Assembly (NCBI RefSeq): GCF_030296615.1
Contig: NZ_AP027732.1
Coordinates: 3,601,042 to 3,665,041, forward strand
Direction of reading: 5' to 3'
Origin: Frondihabitans sucicola
Lineage (GTDB): Bacteria > Actinomycetota > Actinomycetes > Actinomycetales > Microbacteriaceae
Length of the DNA stretch: 64,000 nucleotides
The notes under the pieces were generated by a model. The model saw only the letters and a list, made by a program, of their open reading frames with translations. It had not been told where the DNA came from and ran no database searches. Positions 51,197 through 60,030 of the stretch are shown here, one piece after another. Position numbers and translations under genes: made by a program. Every line of letters begins with the position of its first letter. Position 1 is the stretch's first letter.

Positions 51197-53367
51197 AGGG
51201 ATGCTCCTTCGGAGGGGGTGCCCGTCTCCGGGGTGACGGCCGCGGGCGAGCCGGTTGCGTCGGTCGCGGGCTCGATCCCGGCCTGGATGGCTGTGATCGC
51301 AACGGTGTTGACGATGTCGCTGACGAGGGCGCCGCGCGAAAGGTCGTTGATGGGCTTGCGAAGACCCTGCAGGATCGGCCCGATCGCGACGGCTCCGGCA
51401 CTCCGTTGAACGGCTTTGTAGGTGTTGTTGCCCGTGTTGAGGTCGGGGAAGATGAAGACGGTGGCTCGACCGGCCACCTCGGAGTCGGGCATCTTGGCGG
51501 CGGCCACGGTGGGGTCGGCGGCGGCGTCGTACTGGATCGGCCCCTCGACGAGGAGGTCGGGGCGGCGCTCTCGGACCAGGGCGGTTGCCTCGCGGACCTT
51601 CTCGACGTCGGCGCCGGAGCCGGAGGTTCCCGTCGAGTAGCTGAGCATCGCGATCCTGGGCTCGATTCCGAACTGCTGAGCCGTCTGGGCCGACGAGATC
51701 GCGATGTCGGCCAGCTGCTCGGCCGTCGGGTCGGGGATCACGGCGCAGTCGCCGTAGACGAGCACGCGGTCGGCGAGCGCCATCAGGAACACGCTCGAGA
51801 CGACACCGACGCCCGGCGACGTCTTGATGACCTCGAACGAGGGCCGGATCGTGTGCGCCGTCGTGTGCTTCGCACCGGAGACCATGCCGTCGGCCAGACC
51901 GAGCTTGACCATCATGGTGCCGAAGTACGACACGTCGGTGACGGTGTCCATCGCCATCTCGATGGTGGTGCCCTTGTGGGCGCGGAGCTTCGCGTACTCC
52001 GTCGCGAACCGCACCTGGAGATCGTGGTCGTTCGGGTCGAGGACGGCTGCGTCGCTCAGATCGAGCCCCAGCTCGGCGCCCCGGCCGCGAACGCTCGCCT
52101 CGTTGCCGAGCAGCGTCAAGCGAGCGACACCCCGCTGCAACAGCGACGAGGCGGCGCGCAGGATCCTGTCGTCGTCGCCCTCGGGCAGCACGATGTGCTT
52201 CTGGATGCTTCGAGCCCGATCGAGCAGCTGGTACTCGAACATCAGCGGGGTCACCACCGACGACGGGCTCACCTGCAGCAGTCGCAGGAGCTCCGAGCCG
52301 TCGACCGACTTCTCGAACAGCGACAGGGCCAGGTCGTACTTGCGCGACGACTCGGCCGCGAGGCGGCCCCGGGTCTGCGTGATCGTGAGCGCCGTGTCGT
52401 ACGTGCCGAGTTCGGACCACAGGATCGGCAGGGCGCTCCCGAGTCCACCGATCAAACGGACCACCTGGGGCGCGAGATCGAATCCGCCGTTCAGGACGAT
52501 GCCCGACAACGAGGGGAAGGTGTCGGAGGCGTGGGCGAGGACCGTGGCGACCAGGACGTCGGAGCGATCGCCCGGGACGACCACCACCGCACCCTCCGTG
52601 AGGCGAGGAAGGACATTCTCCATCGACATGGCCGCGACGACGACGCCGACGGCCTCGCGATCGAGCAGAGCCTCGTCGCCGCGCAGCAACTTCGCGTGGG
52701 TGGCCTCCATCACCGCGCGGAGCGTCGGCGAGACGAGCACGCGGTCTTCGGGAATCGCCCACACCGGGACACGGCCGCCGACGGACGCATCGAGCGCCTC
52801 GCCGATGCCGGAGACGACCTCGCCGAGGAGCTCGGGCTCGACACGGTTGGCCACGACCGCCACGAGACCCGCGTGCTCGGTGCGCAGCTCGGTGGTCGTG
52901 AGCTCGGCGACCTGCCGCATGTCGGCTCCGGTACGCGGTCGGGCACCGTCAGCCGTGCGGCCGCCGAGGACCAGCAGGACCGGCGCGCCGAGATTGGCTG
53001 CGATCCGCGCATTGAACGACAGCTCCGTCGGGCTGCCCACGTCGGTGTAGTCGGACCCGACGATGACGACGGCGTCGCATTGGCGCTCGACCGCGGCGAA
53101 CCGACCGACGATCGTGGCGAGAGCGGCATCCGGATCGGCGTGCACGTCGTCGTACGTGACGCCGATGCAGTCGTCGTAGGCCAGGTCGACACCGTCGTGA
53201 GCAAGCAGGAGCTGCAGCACGTAATCGGGTTCGCTCGTCGAGCGCGCAACCGGACGGAAGACACCGACACGGCCGAGCTCATGACTGAGCGTGTCGAGCA
53301 CCCCGAGAGCGATCGTGGACTTCCCGGTGTGGCCCTCGGCGGACGTGATGTAGATGCGTGTCGACAC
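51193..53367 (-). CDS. pta: Phosphate acetyltransferase (long form)
   Basis: Interconverts acetyl-CoA and acetyl phosphate. 724 residues: an N-terminal BioD-like P-loop region (ITSAEGHTGKSTIALGVLDT), a middle DRTGG domain (about 215-330), and the C-terminal catalytic PTA domain (LPEGDDDRILRAASSLLQRG, MVSGAKHTTAHTIRP, MLSYSTGTSGSGADVEKVRE). This is the long, regulatable form also seen in enterobacteria and mycobacteria. I chose GTG 53367. Together with ackA and acs it covers both low- and high-affinity acetate metabolism. Confidence 0.95.
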   Translation of the reverse strand: MSTRIYITSAEGHTGKSTIALGVLDTLSHELGRVGVFRPVARSTSEPDYVLQLLLAHDGVDLAYDDCIGVTYDDVHADPDAALATIVGRFAAVERQCDAVVIVGSDYTDVGSPTELSFNARIAANLGAPVLLVLGGRTADGARPRTGADMRQVAELTTTELRTEHAGLVAVVANRVEPELLGEVVSGIGEALDASVGGRVPVWAIPEDRVLVSPTLRAVMEATHAKLLRGDEALLDREAVGVVVAAMSMENVLPRLTEGAVVVVPGDRSDVLVATVLAHASDTFPSLSGIVLNGGFDLAPQVVRLIGGLGSALPILWSELGTYDTALTITQTRGRLAAESSRKYDLALSLFEKSVDGSELLRLLQVSPSSVVTPLMFEYQLLDRARSIQKHIVLPEGDDDRILRAASSLLQRGVARLTLLGNEASVRGRGAELGLDLSDAAVLDPNDHDLQVRFATEYAKLRAHKGTTIEMAMDTVTDVSYFGTMMVKLGLADGMVSGAKHTTAHTIRPSFEVIKTSPGVGVVSSVFLMALADRVLVYGDCAVIPDPTAEQLADIAISSAQTAQQFGIEPRIAMLSYSTGTSGSGADVEKVREATALVRERRPDLLVEGPIQYDAAADPTVAAAKMPDSEVAGRATVFIFPDLNTGNNTYKAVQRSAGAVAIGPILQGLRKPINDLSRGALVSDIVNTVAITAIQAGIEPATDATGSPAAVTPETGTPSEGASL

Positions 53368-53494
53368 GCTGACAACTGTATGACCGCAAGCTCCGAGACG
53401 CCTGCGGTTGTCCTTACATGCTCGGTTCGTCATGCGGGCCGCGACCCGCTAGAGTTCTCTAGGTCGAACGCCGCCCCTCGGGGAGACGATCACT

Positions 53495-53579
53495 GGAGAA
53501 TTCGCCTAGTGGCCTATGGCGCACGCTTGGAAAGCGTGTTGGGTTTACGCCCTCGGGGGTTCGAATCCCCCATTCTCCG
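53495..53579 (+). tRNA. tRNA-Ser (anticodon GGA)
   Basis: 85 nt with a long variable arm. The acceptor stem GGAGAAT pairs with ATTCTCC, discriminator G. The anticodon stem CACGC/GCGTG has loop TTGGAAA, giving GGA. The variable arm follows as GTTGGGTTTACGCCCTC, and the T-arm is GGGGGTTCGAATCCCCC. The G discriminator and extra arm confirm Ser. Confidence 0.96.
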
Positions 53580-53590
53580 CTCGACATGGG

Positions 53591-53634
53591 TTGGCCCTGT
53601 TCGGTTGCTGACGCAACCGAGCAGGGCCATTTCT
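53591..53634 (+). terminator. Rho-independent terminator after tRNA-Ser
   Basis: GGCCCTG (53593-53599) pairs with CAGGGCC (53622-53628), and TCGGTTG with CAACCGA inside, followed by ATTTCT. It lies 14 bp past the tRNA. Confidence 0.85.
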
Positions 53635-53716
53635 CGCCGTGCCTGTTCGGGTCGCTTCGCTCCGTGGCAGGAGGTCGACGACAGGGGCTTGGCACGCCGC
53701 GATTCGGCGACGACGG

Positions 53717-53925
53717 GGTGGGGCGGCGCTTCGCGCGCCCTGGGACGCCGGACGGACGGACGGGCGGCGCTTCGCGCGCCCTGGGACGCCGGCGGGGTGG
53801 GGCGGCGCTTCGCGCGCCCTAGGAGGGACGGACGGGCGGCGCTTCGCGCGCCCAGGGAGGGACCAACGGGCGGCGCTTCGCGCGCCCAGGGAGGGACGGA
53901 CGGGCGGCGCTTCGCGCGCCCGGGG
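53717..53925. repeat. Six copies of a GGCGGCGCTTCGCGCGCC hairpin element
   Basis: The same 18-19-base element, able to fold through GGCGCG/CGCGCC-like arms around TTCG, occurs at about 53722, 53763, 53801, 53835, 53869 and 53903. Spacing is 41, 38, then exactly 34 bp. Spacers read GGACGCC or AGGGAGGGAC. No protein-like frame is present on either strand. Confidence 0.8.
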
Positions 53926-53975
53926 ACAGGACAGGACAGGACAGGACAGGACAGGACAGGACAGGACAGGACAGG
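53926..53975. repeat. Pentanucleotide repeat (ACAGG)10
   Basis: Ten perfect tandem ACAGG units end 29 bp before the ATG of the S4-domain gene. Lengths of such repeats change by slippage, so promoter spacing or leader length could vary. Confidence 0.9.
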
Positions 53976-54004
53976 GCGGGGAAGGGGCCGCGTAGGCTCG
54001 TGGC

Positions 54005-54397
54005 ATGGCTGAGCTGACGTCCGCACGCGTCGACGCGTGGCTCTGGGCCGTACGCCTCTACAAGACGCGCTCGGCAGCGACGGCCGCGTGCCGCGCCGGC
54101 CACGTCCGGGTCAACGGAGAGCGGGTCAAGGCCGCGCAAACGGTGCGAGAAGGCGACGAGATCCGCGCGCGCGAAGGCGGCTTCGACCGGATCGTCGTCG
54201 TCCGCAAGCTGCTCGTGAAACGCGTCGGAGCCCCGATCGCGGCGACCGCGCTGACCGACCTCACTCCCCCGCCGCCGCCGCGCGAGGAGATCGCCTTCGT
54301 GCCCGTCCGCGACCGCGGCTCCGGCCGACCGACGAAACGCGATCGCCGCGAGATCGATCGACTCCGCGACGAGATCTTCGGCAACTCTGACGGCTGA
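54005..54397 (+). CDS. S4-domain RNA-binding protein (Hsp15-like)
   Basis: 130 residues. The S4 domain occupies about residues 8-70: RVDAWLWAVRLYKTRSAATA, GHVRVNGERVKAAQTVREGD. A basic C-terminal tail (RPTKRDRREIDRLRDEIF) follows, as in Hsp15/RqcH-partner RqcP-like proteins that bind the 50S subunit with stalled peptidyl-tRNA. The exact role here is inferred. No good ribosome-binding site is visible before ATG 54005; the nearest purine run, GGGGAAGGGG, lies about 20 bp upstream, next to the ACAGG repeat. Confidence 0.85.
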   Translation: MAELTSARVDAWLWAVRLYKTRSAATAACRAGHVRVNGERVKAAQTVREGDEIRAREGGFDRIVVVRKLLVKRVGAPIAATALTDLTPPPPPREEIAFVPVRDRGSGRPTKRDRREIDRLRDEIFGNSDG

Positions 54398-54600
54398 CCA
54401 TCGGCGTGTTACGCCCCGTGTCGGCTCTCCGAAGCCGCGGACATCGCTCGGCGACCGAAAACATACCCGAGAGTCGGATACCACCCGAACGGGGCTGTCT
54501 GCTCCCCCGCGCGAACCAGTACAGTGATGCCCAGCACAGGTGCCTCCCCAGGGGTGGAGGAGGCGACGTGCTCCTGCCATGTTCTAGGGGGAACCGAGCG

Positions 54601-55223
54601 ATGCCGAGCGGAACGAGCCGCACCGAAACCGAGACGCACGTGACGCCGATCCAAGCGCTCGGGCGCACGGCCCTTCTCTCCGGCGCGTTCAGCCTTCTGC
54701 CGGTCTTCGCCGTCGTCACCTATCTGACGCACCGGTCGAGCGCCGAGCCGCTGGTCATCGCGATCGAGGCTCTCGTCACCATCGCCTTCTTCGTCGTCTA
54801 CGTCCGCTTCCGGCGCGTGTTCACGGCCGTGACCCGCACCCACTTCGTGAAGCGCAGGATGCTTCTCCCCGGGTGTCCGTCGAGAGGTCGCGCCTCGACC
54901 GCGTCTTCCTCAACCGCGTCTACCGCACGGGCTCCACGGAGGCCCTGACCCAGCTGCTCGGAGTCGACGCGATGGGACGCCGAGTGCTCGGCATGAACGC
55001 CCTGTTCTGGACCGACGAAGACATTCAGCTCATCGCCGACGCGCTCGAGGTGCAGACGACGGTCGACCCGACTCCGCTGTCTCGCCGCGAGTACTACCGG
55101 GCGTTCCCGACAGCCCGCGGCTGGTACCTCAGCCGGCCCCTCGTCGTGGTGGCGACCCTCAGCGTCGCGATCCTGCTGGTGCTCGTCGTCCTCACGCTGG
55201 AGCGCGTCGTCGGCACCGCCTGA
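54601..55223 (+). CDS. Membrane protein of unknown function (frameshifted)
   Basis: ATG 54601 after AGGGGGAACC. Two N-terminal hydrophobic segments (LLSGAFSLLPVFAVVTYLT and LVIAIEALVTIAFFVVYVRF), a cytoplasmic middle with FWTDEDIQLIADALEVQTTV, and one C-terminal helix (PLVVVATLSVAILLVLVVLT). The halves are in different frames; one C added to CCCC at 54867-54870 gives MLLPRVSVERSRLDRVFLNR and 207 residues. I do not recognise the family. Confidence 0.7.
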
Positions 55224-55245
55224 CCCGGCTCGCGCCTCGGCGGTC

Positions 55246-57210
55246 TCAGCGCCGGCGCAAAAGCGTTCCGAAGATCCCCTTCGCGACGTCCGCGACGATC
55301 TTCTGGCTCGACTTCGATCCCAGGATGTCCTCGATCATCGACCCGCTCGCGCCGGACGCCCTCGAGCCAGAGCGCGCCGTCGTGCGCGGCTTGGCGCGCG
55401 CGGCGGCAGCGCGCTGCGCCTTCTCGGCCCGTTCGAATTCGCGCTGCTGCTTCTCGTACTCGGCCTGGATCTTGGCGCGCTCCTTGGCTGCTTGCGCGTC
55501 GGCTGTCCGAGCGGCCTTCTCGAGGGCCGCGGCCGCCTTCTGCTTGGCCGCAGCTTCCTTCTCGGCGAGCGCCGCAGCGTCGTCGCGTGCCTTGGCGTCG
55601 GCCTTCTCTCGTTCGACCGCCGCCGCACCCTCCAGCTTGGCCGTCAGGATCTCGCGAGCCGACTCCCGATCGATCGCCGTGCCGTACCTGGCCAGCAGCG
55701 GGCTGGCTGCCACGGCGGCATCCATGTCCGGCTGCGGAGTGGGCGACATCGACCCGCGCGGAGCCCGCAGACGCGTCCACGCGACGGGGCTCGGCGCACC
55801 CTTCTCGTTCATGACGGTGACGATCGCCTCACCGGTGGCCAGCGACTGCAGCACCTGACCGAGGTCGTAACCGCTCGACGGGTACGTCGACACGGTCGCC
55901 TTCAGCGCCTTGGCGTCGTCGGGCGTGAACGCGCGCAGCTGGTGCTGCACGCGCGAGCCGAGCTGCGCGAGCACCTCGCTCGGGACGTCCTTCGGCGTCT
56001 GCGTGACGAAGACGATGCCGACGCCTTTCGACCGGATCAGCCGGACCGTCTGCGTGATCGACGCCAGGAAGTCTTTCGAAGCGTCGCGGAAGAGCAGGTG
56101 GGCCTCGTCGAAGAAGAACACCAGCTTGGGCTTGTCGAGGTCGCCGACCTCGGGCAGGTCGTTGTACAGGTCGGCGAGCATCCACATCAGGAAGGTCGAG
56201 AAGAGCGCGGGCTGCGTCGCGACCCCGGGCAGCTCGAGCAGGCTGACGATGCCGCGCCCGTCCGGGGCGGTCCGTAAGAACTCCGCCGTGTCGATCTCCG
56301 GCTCCCCGAAGAATTCGTCGGCTCCCTGGTCGGCGAAGGTGATCAGCTCGCGCAGGATCACTCCCACCGTCTGCGAGCTGAGCCCGCCCAGGTCGGTGAG
56401 CTCGCCCTTTCCGCCATCGCTGATGAGGTACGTCAGAACGCTGCGGAGATCGCTGAGGTCGAGCAGCGGAAGCCCGGCCTTCTCGGCGTAGTGGAAGACG
56501 AGACCGAGGCTCGACTCCTGCGTGTCGTTCAGGCCGAGCACTTTGCTGAGCAGGAGTGGACCGAACCCCGACACGGTGGCCCGCACGGGAATACCGGTGC
56601 CCTTGCCGCCGAGAGCGAAGTACTCCGTCGGAGCGGCCTGCGGCGACCAGTCCTGGCCGATGCCTCGGGTGCGCTCGAGCAGCTTGTCGTTCGGCTCTCC
56701 GGGCGTCGCGATGCCTGACAGGTCGCCTTTGACGTCGGCCGCGAACACCGGGACCCCGGCCGCCGACAGCTGCTCCGCGAGCACCTGGAGCGTCTTCGTC
56801 TTGCCGGTTCCGGTGGCGCCCGCGACCAGGCCGTGGCGGTTGAGCATCGCCAGCGGAATCCGCACCGGAACGTCGGCGAGGGCTTCTCCGTTCACGAGCC
56901 CGCCCATCTCGAGAGCAGCACCCGAGAACGCGTAGCCGGCGCGAATGGCAGCGACGTCGTCGACTCCGAGCGGTCCGTCCGTCGCGGCGCGCGCCGACGA
57001 GGCGGCTGGAGCCGGTGGGGCGGCTGGAGCCGTCGGCTCGTCGGCAGCGGCGGCGCTCGCCTGCTCGGCCGCGGCTTCGGCGGCAACGGCTGCCTCTGCA
57101 GCCAGTTGCTGGGCGTGTGCCAGAGCTGCTTCTGCGTCTTCCTGCGCCTTCTTCGCGGCGGCGACCGCCGCTTCGGCATCGGCCCTGGCTTTGTCGACTG
57201 CGTCGCTCAT
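55246..57210 (-). CDS. HerA-like / DUF853 ATPase
   Basis: 654 residues. The first about 70 are an Ala-rich coiled-coil-like helix, then the ATPase core: Walker A AGATGTGKTKTLQVLAEQL near residue 125, FAADVKGDLSGI, Walker B LVFFFDEAHLLF near residue 365, and VTQTPKDVPSEVLAQLGSRV (sensor region). A second charged Ala/Lys/Glu coiled coil (about 545-605) precedes the basic C-terminus ending FGTLLRRR. DUF853 proteins are hexameric DNA-translocase-like ATPases of uncertain function. It starts 9 bp after the PAP2 gene on the same strand. Confidence 0.88.
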   Translation of the reverse strand: MSDAVDKARADAEAAVAAAKKAQEDAEAALAHAQQLAAEAAVAAEAAAEQASAAAADEPTAPAAPPAPAASSARAATDGPLGVDDVAAIRAGYAFSGAALEMGGLVNGEALADVPVRIPLAMLNRHGLVAGATGTGKTKTLQVLAEQLSAAGVPVFAADVKGDLSGIATPGEPNDKLLERTRGIGQDWSPQAAPTEYFALGGKGTGIPVRATVSGFGPLLLSKVLGLNDTQESSLGLVFHYAEKAGLPLLDLSDLRSVLTYLISDGGKGELTDLGGLSSQTVGVILRELITFADQGADEFFGEPEIDTAEFLRTAPDGRGIVSLLELPGVATQPALFSTFLMWMLADLYNDLPEVGDLDKPKLVFFFDEAHLLFRDASKDFLASITQTVRLIRSKGVGIVFVTQTPKDVPSEVLAQLGSRVQHQLRAFTPDDAKALKATVSTYPSSGYDLGQVLQSLATGEAIVTVMNEKGAPSPVAWTRLRAPRGSMSPTPQPDMDAAVAASPLLARYGTAIDRESAREILTAKLEGAAAVEREKADAKARDDAAALAEKEAAAKQKAAAALEKAARTADAQAAKERAKIQAEYEKQQREFERAEKAQRAAAARAKPRTTARSGSRASGASGSMIEDILGSKSSQKIVADVAKGIFGTLLRRR

Positions 57211-57219
57211 GTCTTCACC

Positions 57220-57909
57220 CTAGGAGTCGCGCGCCGCCTGCGTGAGATTTTCTCGCTGATGTCGTTCGGCCAGGAGGCGCAGGGCGAACGGAGCCCACAG
57301 CACGACCGCCACCCCCGCTCCGACGAGGACGCCGCCGAGCGTGTCGGTCAGCCAATGCGCACCGAGGTACGTGCGGCTGGCGATCATGAGCAGGGTGTAC
57401 ACGACTCCGGCGGCCCACACCCACGAACGGCGCAGGATCACGCCCAGCGCCACCGCGATGGTCGCCGCGTTCGCCACGTGTCCCGACGGGAACGACCCGT
57501 AGTCGCTGACCACCAGGATGTCCTCCGGCCGGGCCCGCCCGAAGAGCTGCTTCAGCAGTTGCACCACTCCCGCGCTCGCGACGGACGCCGCGACGAAGTA
57601 CAGCGTCGCCCACGGCTTCCGGGCCAGCAGCAGCGCGACGCCGATCCCGACGGGTACGGCGAACACCCCGAACCAGCCCCCGCCGACGAAGTTCATGACC
57701 AGGGCCGGCACCTGCCAGAACGGAGCGCGGTGCTCGACGAGCTCGGCCATCCACTCCGTGTCGATCGACAGGCGGCCGCCTCGGCCGGCGATGACGGCAC
57801 CGAGCAGCAGAGCGAGGCCGAGAGCGCCGACCGCGCTCACGAGAGGCCAGCGCCGCTGCACCCGTCCGGCGAGCCGACGTTCATCGGAGCCGAGTGGGCG
57901 TGGCGTCAT
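57220..57909 (-). CDS. PAP2-superfamily membrane phosphatase
   Basis: 229 residues with about six membrane helices. The three phosphatase motifs are intact: KQLFGRARP, SFPSGHV with the catalytic His, and SRTYLGAHWLTD with the nucleophilic His. These enzymes dephosphorylate undecaprenyl diphosphate or phosphatidic acid outside the membrane; a role in lipid-carrier recycling is plausible but not shown. ATG 57909 lies 39 bp after the transporter gene, so the transporter, PAP2 and HerA-like genes may form one operon. Confidence 0.9.
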   Translation of the reverse strand: MTPRPLGSDERRLAGRVQRRWPLVSAVGALGLALLLGAVIAGRGGRLSIDTEWMAELVEHRAPFWQVPALVMNFVGGGWFGVFAVPVGIGVALLLARKPWATLYFVAASVASAGVVQLLKQLFGRARPEDILVVSDYGSFPSGHVANAATIAVALGVILRRSWVWAAGVVYTLLMIASRTYLGAHWLTDTLGGVLVGAGVAVVLWAPFALRLLAERHQRENLTQAARDS

Positions 57910-57948
57910 TCGCCCACGGTACCGGCAGCGAGCATCCTGCGACCGGAG

Positions 57949-59178
57949 TCAGTGCCCGAGCGCGGGAACGCTCTTCGGCCGGACCAGGAGCCACAGGCTC
58001 AGGATCGCGACGGCGGTCGTGCAGATCATCACCGCCCCCATCGGAGCGGCCGTGCTCACCCCGATGAAGCCCACCACCGGCGAGATGAGCCCGGCGAGGC
58101 CGAAGTTGAGCGCGCCCAGCAGCGACGCCGCCGTCCCCGCCTCCTTCCCGTGGTTGGCGAGGGCCAGAACCTGCACCTGCGGGAACGAGAAGCCGCAGGA
58201 AGCGATGAAGAACCACAGCGGCACCAGCACGCCGACCAGCCCGAGCTGCAGTGTGTCGAGCAGCACGATCACCGCCGCAGCGCAGATCATGACGCTGGTC
58301 GATCCGGCCAGGATCCACTGCGGGCCGTAGCGCTGCGCGAGTCGCGACGACACCTGGACCCCGATCACGATGCCGAGCGAGTTGACGGCGAAGAGGAGCC
58401 CGTACTGCTGCGCGCTCATTCCGTAGACCTGCTGGAAGAGGAACGACGACGACGAGAGGTAGGCGAAGAGCCCCGAGAAGACCATCGCCCCGATCACGGC
58501 GACGCCGACGAAGATGCGGTCGCCGAACAGCACCCGATAGCGCTGGCCGAGGGTCGAGTGGCCCGATGCGGCTCGACGCTCCCTCGGAAGGGTCTCGACG
58601 ATGAAGAAGACGGCGGCGAGCACCACGAAGATGCCGTAGGCCGCCAGGAACACGAAGATGCCGCGCCAGCTGGTGAAGCGGAGGAGCTGTGATCCGATGA
58701 CGGGAGCCAGGATCGGCGCGAGGCCGTTCACCAGGGCCAGTCGCGACAGCATCTTCACGAGGGGCTTGCCGCCGAAGAGGTCGCGTACCAGGGCCATCGC
58801 CACGACACCCCCGGCCGCGGCCCCCATGCCCTGCAAGACGCGGAAGAGTCCGAGGATCTCGATGCTCGGCGCGGTCGCCGCGCCGACGCTGGCGCAGACA
58901 TGGACGGTGCTGGCCACGATCAACGGCACCCGGCGGCCGACCTTGTCGCTCCAGGGACCGACCAGGAGCTGCCCGAGCGCGAATCCGATCGTCGTCGCCG
59001 TCAGCGTGAGCTGGATCACTCCGGTGCTCACGCCGAAATCGCCTTCGAGCGAGGGGAAGGCGGGCAGGTAGAGGTCGATGGTCGCCGGACCGAGAGCGGT
59101 CAGCGCTCCGAGGACGACGACGTAGACGAGGCGTTGGCGCCGGGTGAGAGAGTCACCCGGGTGCACGACGATGGTCAC
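57949..59178 (-). CDS. Bcr/CflA-type multidrug efflux transporter (MFS)
   Basis: 409 residues with twelve predicted helices. GALTALGPATIDLYLPAFPS in helix 1 and GQLLVGPWSDKVGRRVPLI (loop 2-3 motif A) are Bcr/CflA signatures; RVLQGMGAAAGGVVAMALVR is motif B/D1 in helix 4. It should export drugs by proton antiport. GTG 59178 follows AAAGGAATTCC. A TetR gene is divergent across 240 bp, and a short Arg-rich open frame overlaps its start (separate entry). Confidence 0.92.
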   Translation of the reverse strand: MTIVVHPGDSLTRRQRLVYVVVLGALTALGPATIDLYLPAFPSLEGDFGVSTGVIQLTLTATTIGFALGQLLVGPWSDKVGRRVPLIVASTVHVCASVGAATAPSIEILGLFRVLQGMGAAAGGVVAMALVRDLFGGKPLVKMLSRLALVNGLAPILAPVIGSQLLRFTSWRGIFVFLAAYGIFVVLAAVFFIVETLPRERRAASGHSTLGQRYRVLFGDRIFVGVAVIGAMVFSGLFAYLSSSSFLFQQVYGMSAQQYGLLFAVNSLGIVIGVQVSSRLAQRYGPQWILAGSTSVMICAAAVIVLLDTLQLGLVGVLVPLWFFIASCGFSFPQVQVLALANHGKEAGTAASLLGALNFGLAGLISPVVGFIGVSTAAPMGAVMICTTAVAILSLWLLVRPKSVPALGH

Positions 59179-59228
59179 GGAATTCCTTTGCTGAGGACCC
59201 GCCTGCGCGGGCGTGCGGCGCGGCGCAC
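59175..59228 (-). CDS. Leader peptide of the efflux gene (17 residues)
   Basis: From GTG 59228 the leader reads VRRAARPRRRVLSKGIP and stops in TGA overlapping the transporter start (GTGA). AGGGGG eight bases before the GTG can serve as its ribosome-binding site. Just upstream CCTGCTC/GAGCAGG forms a hairpin reaching into that site. Arg-rich leaders coupled to drug transporters are known where ribosome stalling or tRNA supply controls the downstream gene; here it is a prediction. Confidence 0.45.
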   Translation of the reverse strand: MRRAARPRRRVLSKGIP

Positions 59229-59418
59229 GAGAAGGACCCCCTGCTCGTGATCGGAGCAGGTGGGAGGGGAAAGAGGGATTCGCGACAACTCGACGGTCGT
59301 CGCATAACCAGCCTAGTGTCGGCGCCGGGGGCCTCCGCAAGGGGCCATCCCGCAGCTGCGCCGTGAGACGACTCGGGCGGTCTAGGCTCGGGGGACGAAT
59401 CAGGCAACAGGAGGAAGT

Positions 59419-59985
59419 ATGGTCGACGCACGCATCGTCCAGACGACGAAGGCGCTTCACACGGCGATCGTCGAGCTGGCTTCGACTTCGCCCGTGTCGT
59501 CGATCACGGTCGCCGACGTCACGCGCGCCGCCGGAATCAACCGCGCGACGTTCTACAGCCACGCCACGTCGCCCGGGGCACTGCTCACCGACGTCCTCAC
59601 TCCGGAGCTCGACAGCATCCGGGCCGATGATTTCGCTGCTCGAGACGCGGGGGCCGCGTCTCCGGCCGAGGTGACTCGCAAGGGCATGGAGCGAGTCGTC
59701 GATCACATCGTGAAGTACCGCGACATCTACCGGTTGGCCCTGCCCGATCCGCTGGACGCCTCGACGCACCGCGTGCTCGCCCGGCACTTCGAGGAGTCGT
59801 CGCGCACGCACTTCGAGCTGTACGCGACGAGTGATCTCCCCGAGGGTCTGTCGAAGCCCCTCGCGGCGGGCTTCGTCGCCCACGGGCTCGTGGGTGTCAT
59901 CGAGAACTGGCTCACCGGAAAGCGGGCGAGCCGGAAGACCCTGGTCGACAACATCCTGCTGCTGCTCCCGGCCTGGTGGGACTAG
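59419..59985 (+). CDS. TetR-family regulator, divergent from the efflux gene
   Basis: 188 residues; ATG 59419 follows GGAGGAAGT. HTH about residues 15-50: SSITVADVTRAAGINRATFY, then SHATSPGALLTDVLTPEL. The C-terminal domain (LSKPLAAGFVAHGLVGVIEN, a TetR_C-type pattern) should bind a small ligand. Divergent placement makes the Bcr/CflA transporter its likely target, with operators in the 59179-59418 gap; I see no unambiguous palindrome there apart from the leader hairpin. Confidence 0.88.
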   Translation: MVDARIVQTTKALHTAIVELASTSPVSSITVADVTRAAGINRATFYSHATSPGALLTDVLTPELDSIRADDFAARDAGAASPAEVTRKGMERVVDHIVKYRDIYRLALPDPLDASTHRVLARHFEESSRTHFELYATSDLPEGLSKPLAAGFVAHGLVGVIENWLTGKRASRKTLVDNILLLLPAWWD

Positions 59986-59988
59986 GGA

Positions 59989-60025
59989 GTGTCTCTCACT
60001 TCGCCGGAGGCCACGTGGGAGACAC
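59989..60025. terminator. Hairpin between convergent tetR and LCP gene
   Basis: GTGTCTC (59989-59995) pairs with GAGACAC (60019-60025), extended by a T-G pair and CAC/GTG. It lies within the 45-bp gap between two convergent stops. Confidence 0.6.
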
Positions 60026-60030
60026 AAACC

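Noticed and set aside
59236-59270. A riboswitch before the efflux transporter
   Set aside because: Only one simple hairpin is present, with no conserved core of a known riboswitch class; a leader peptide explains the region better.
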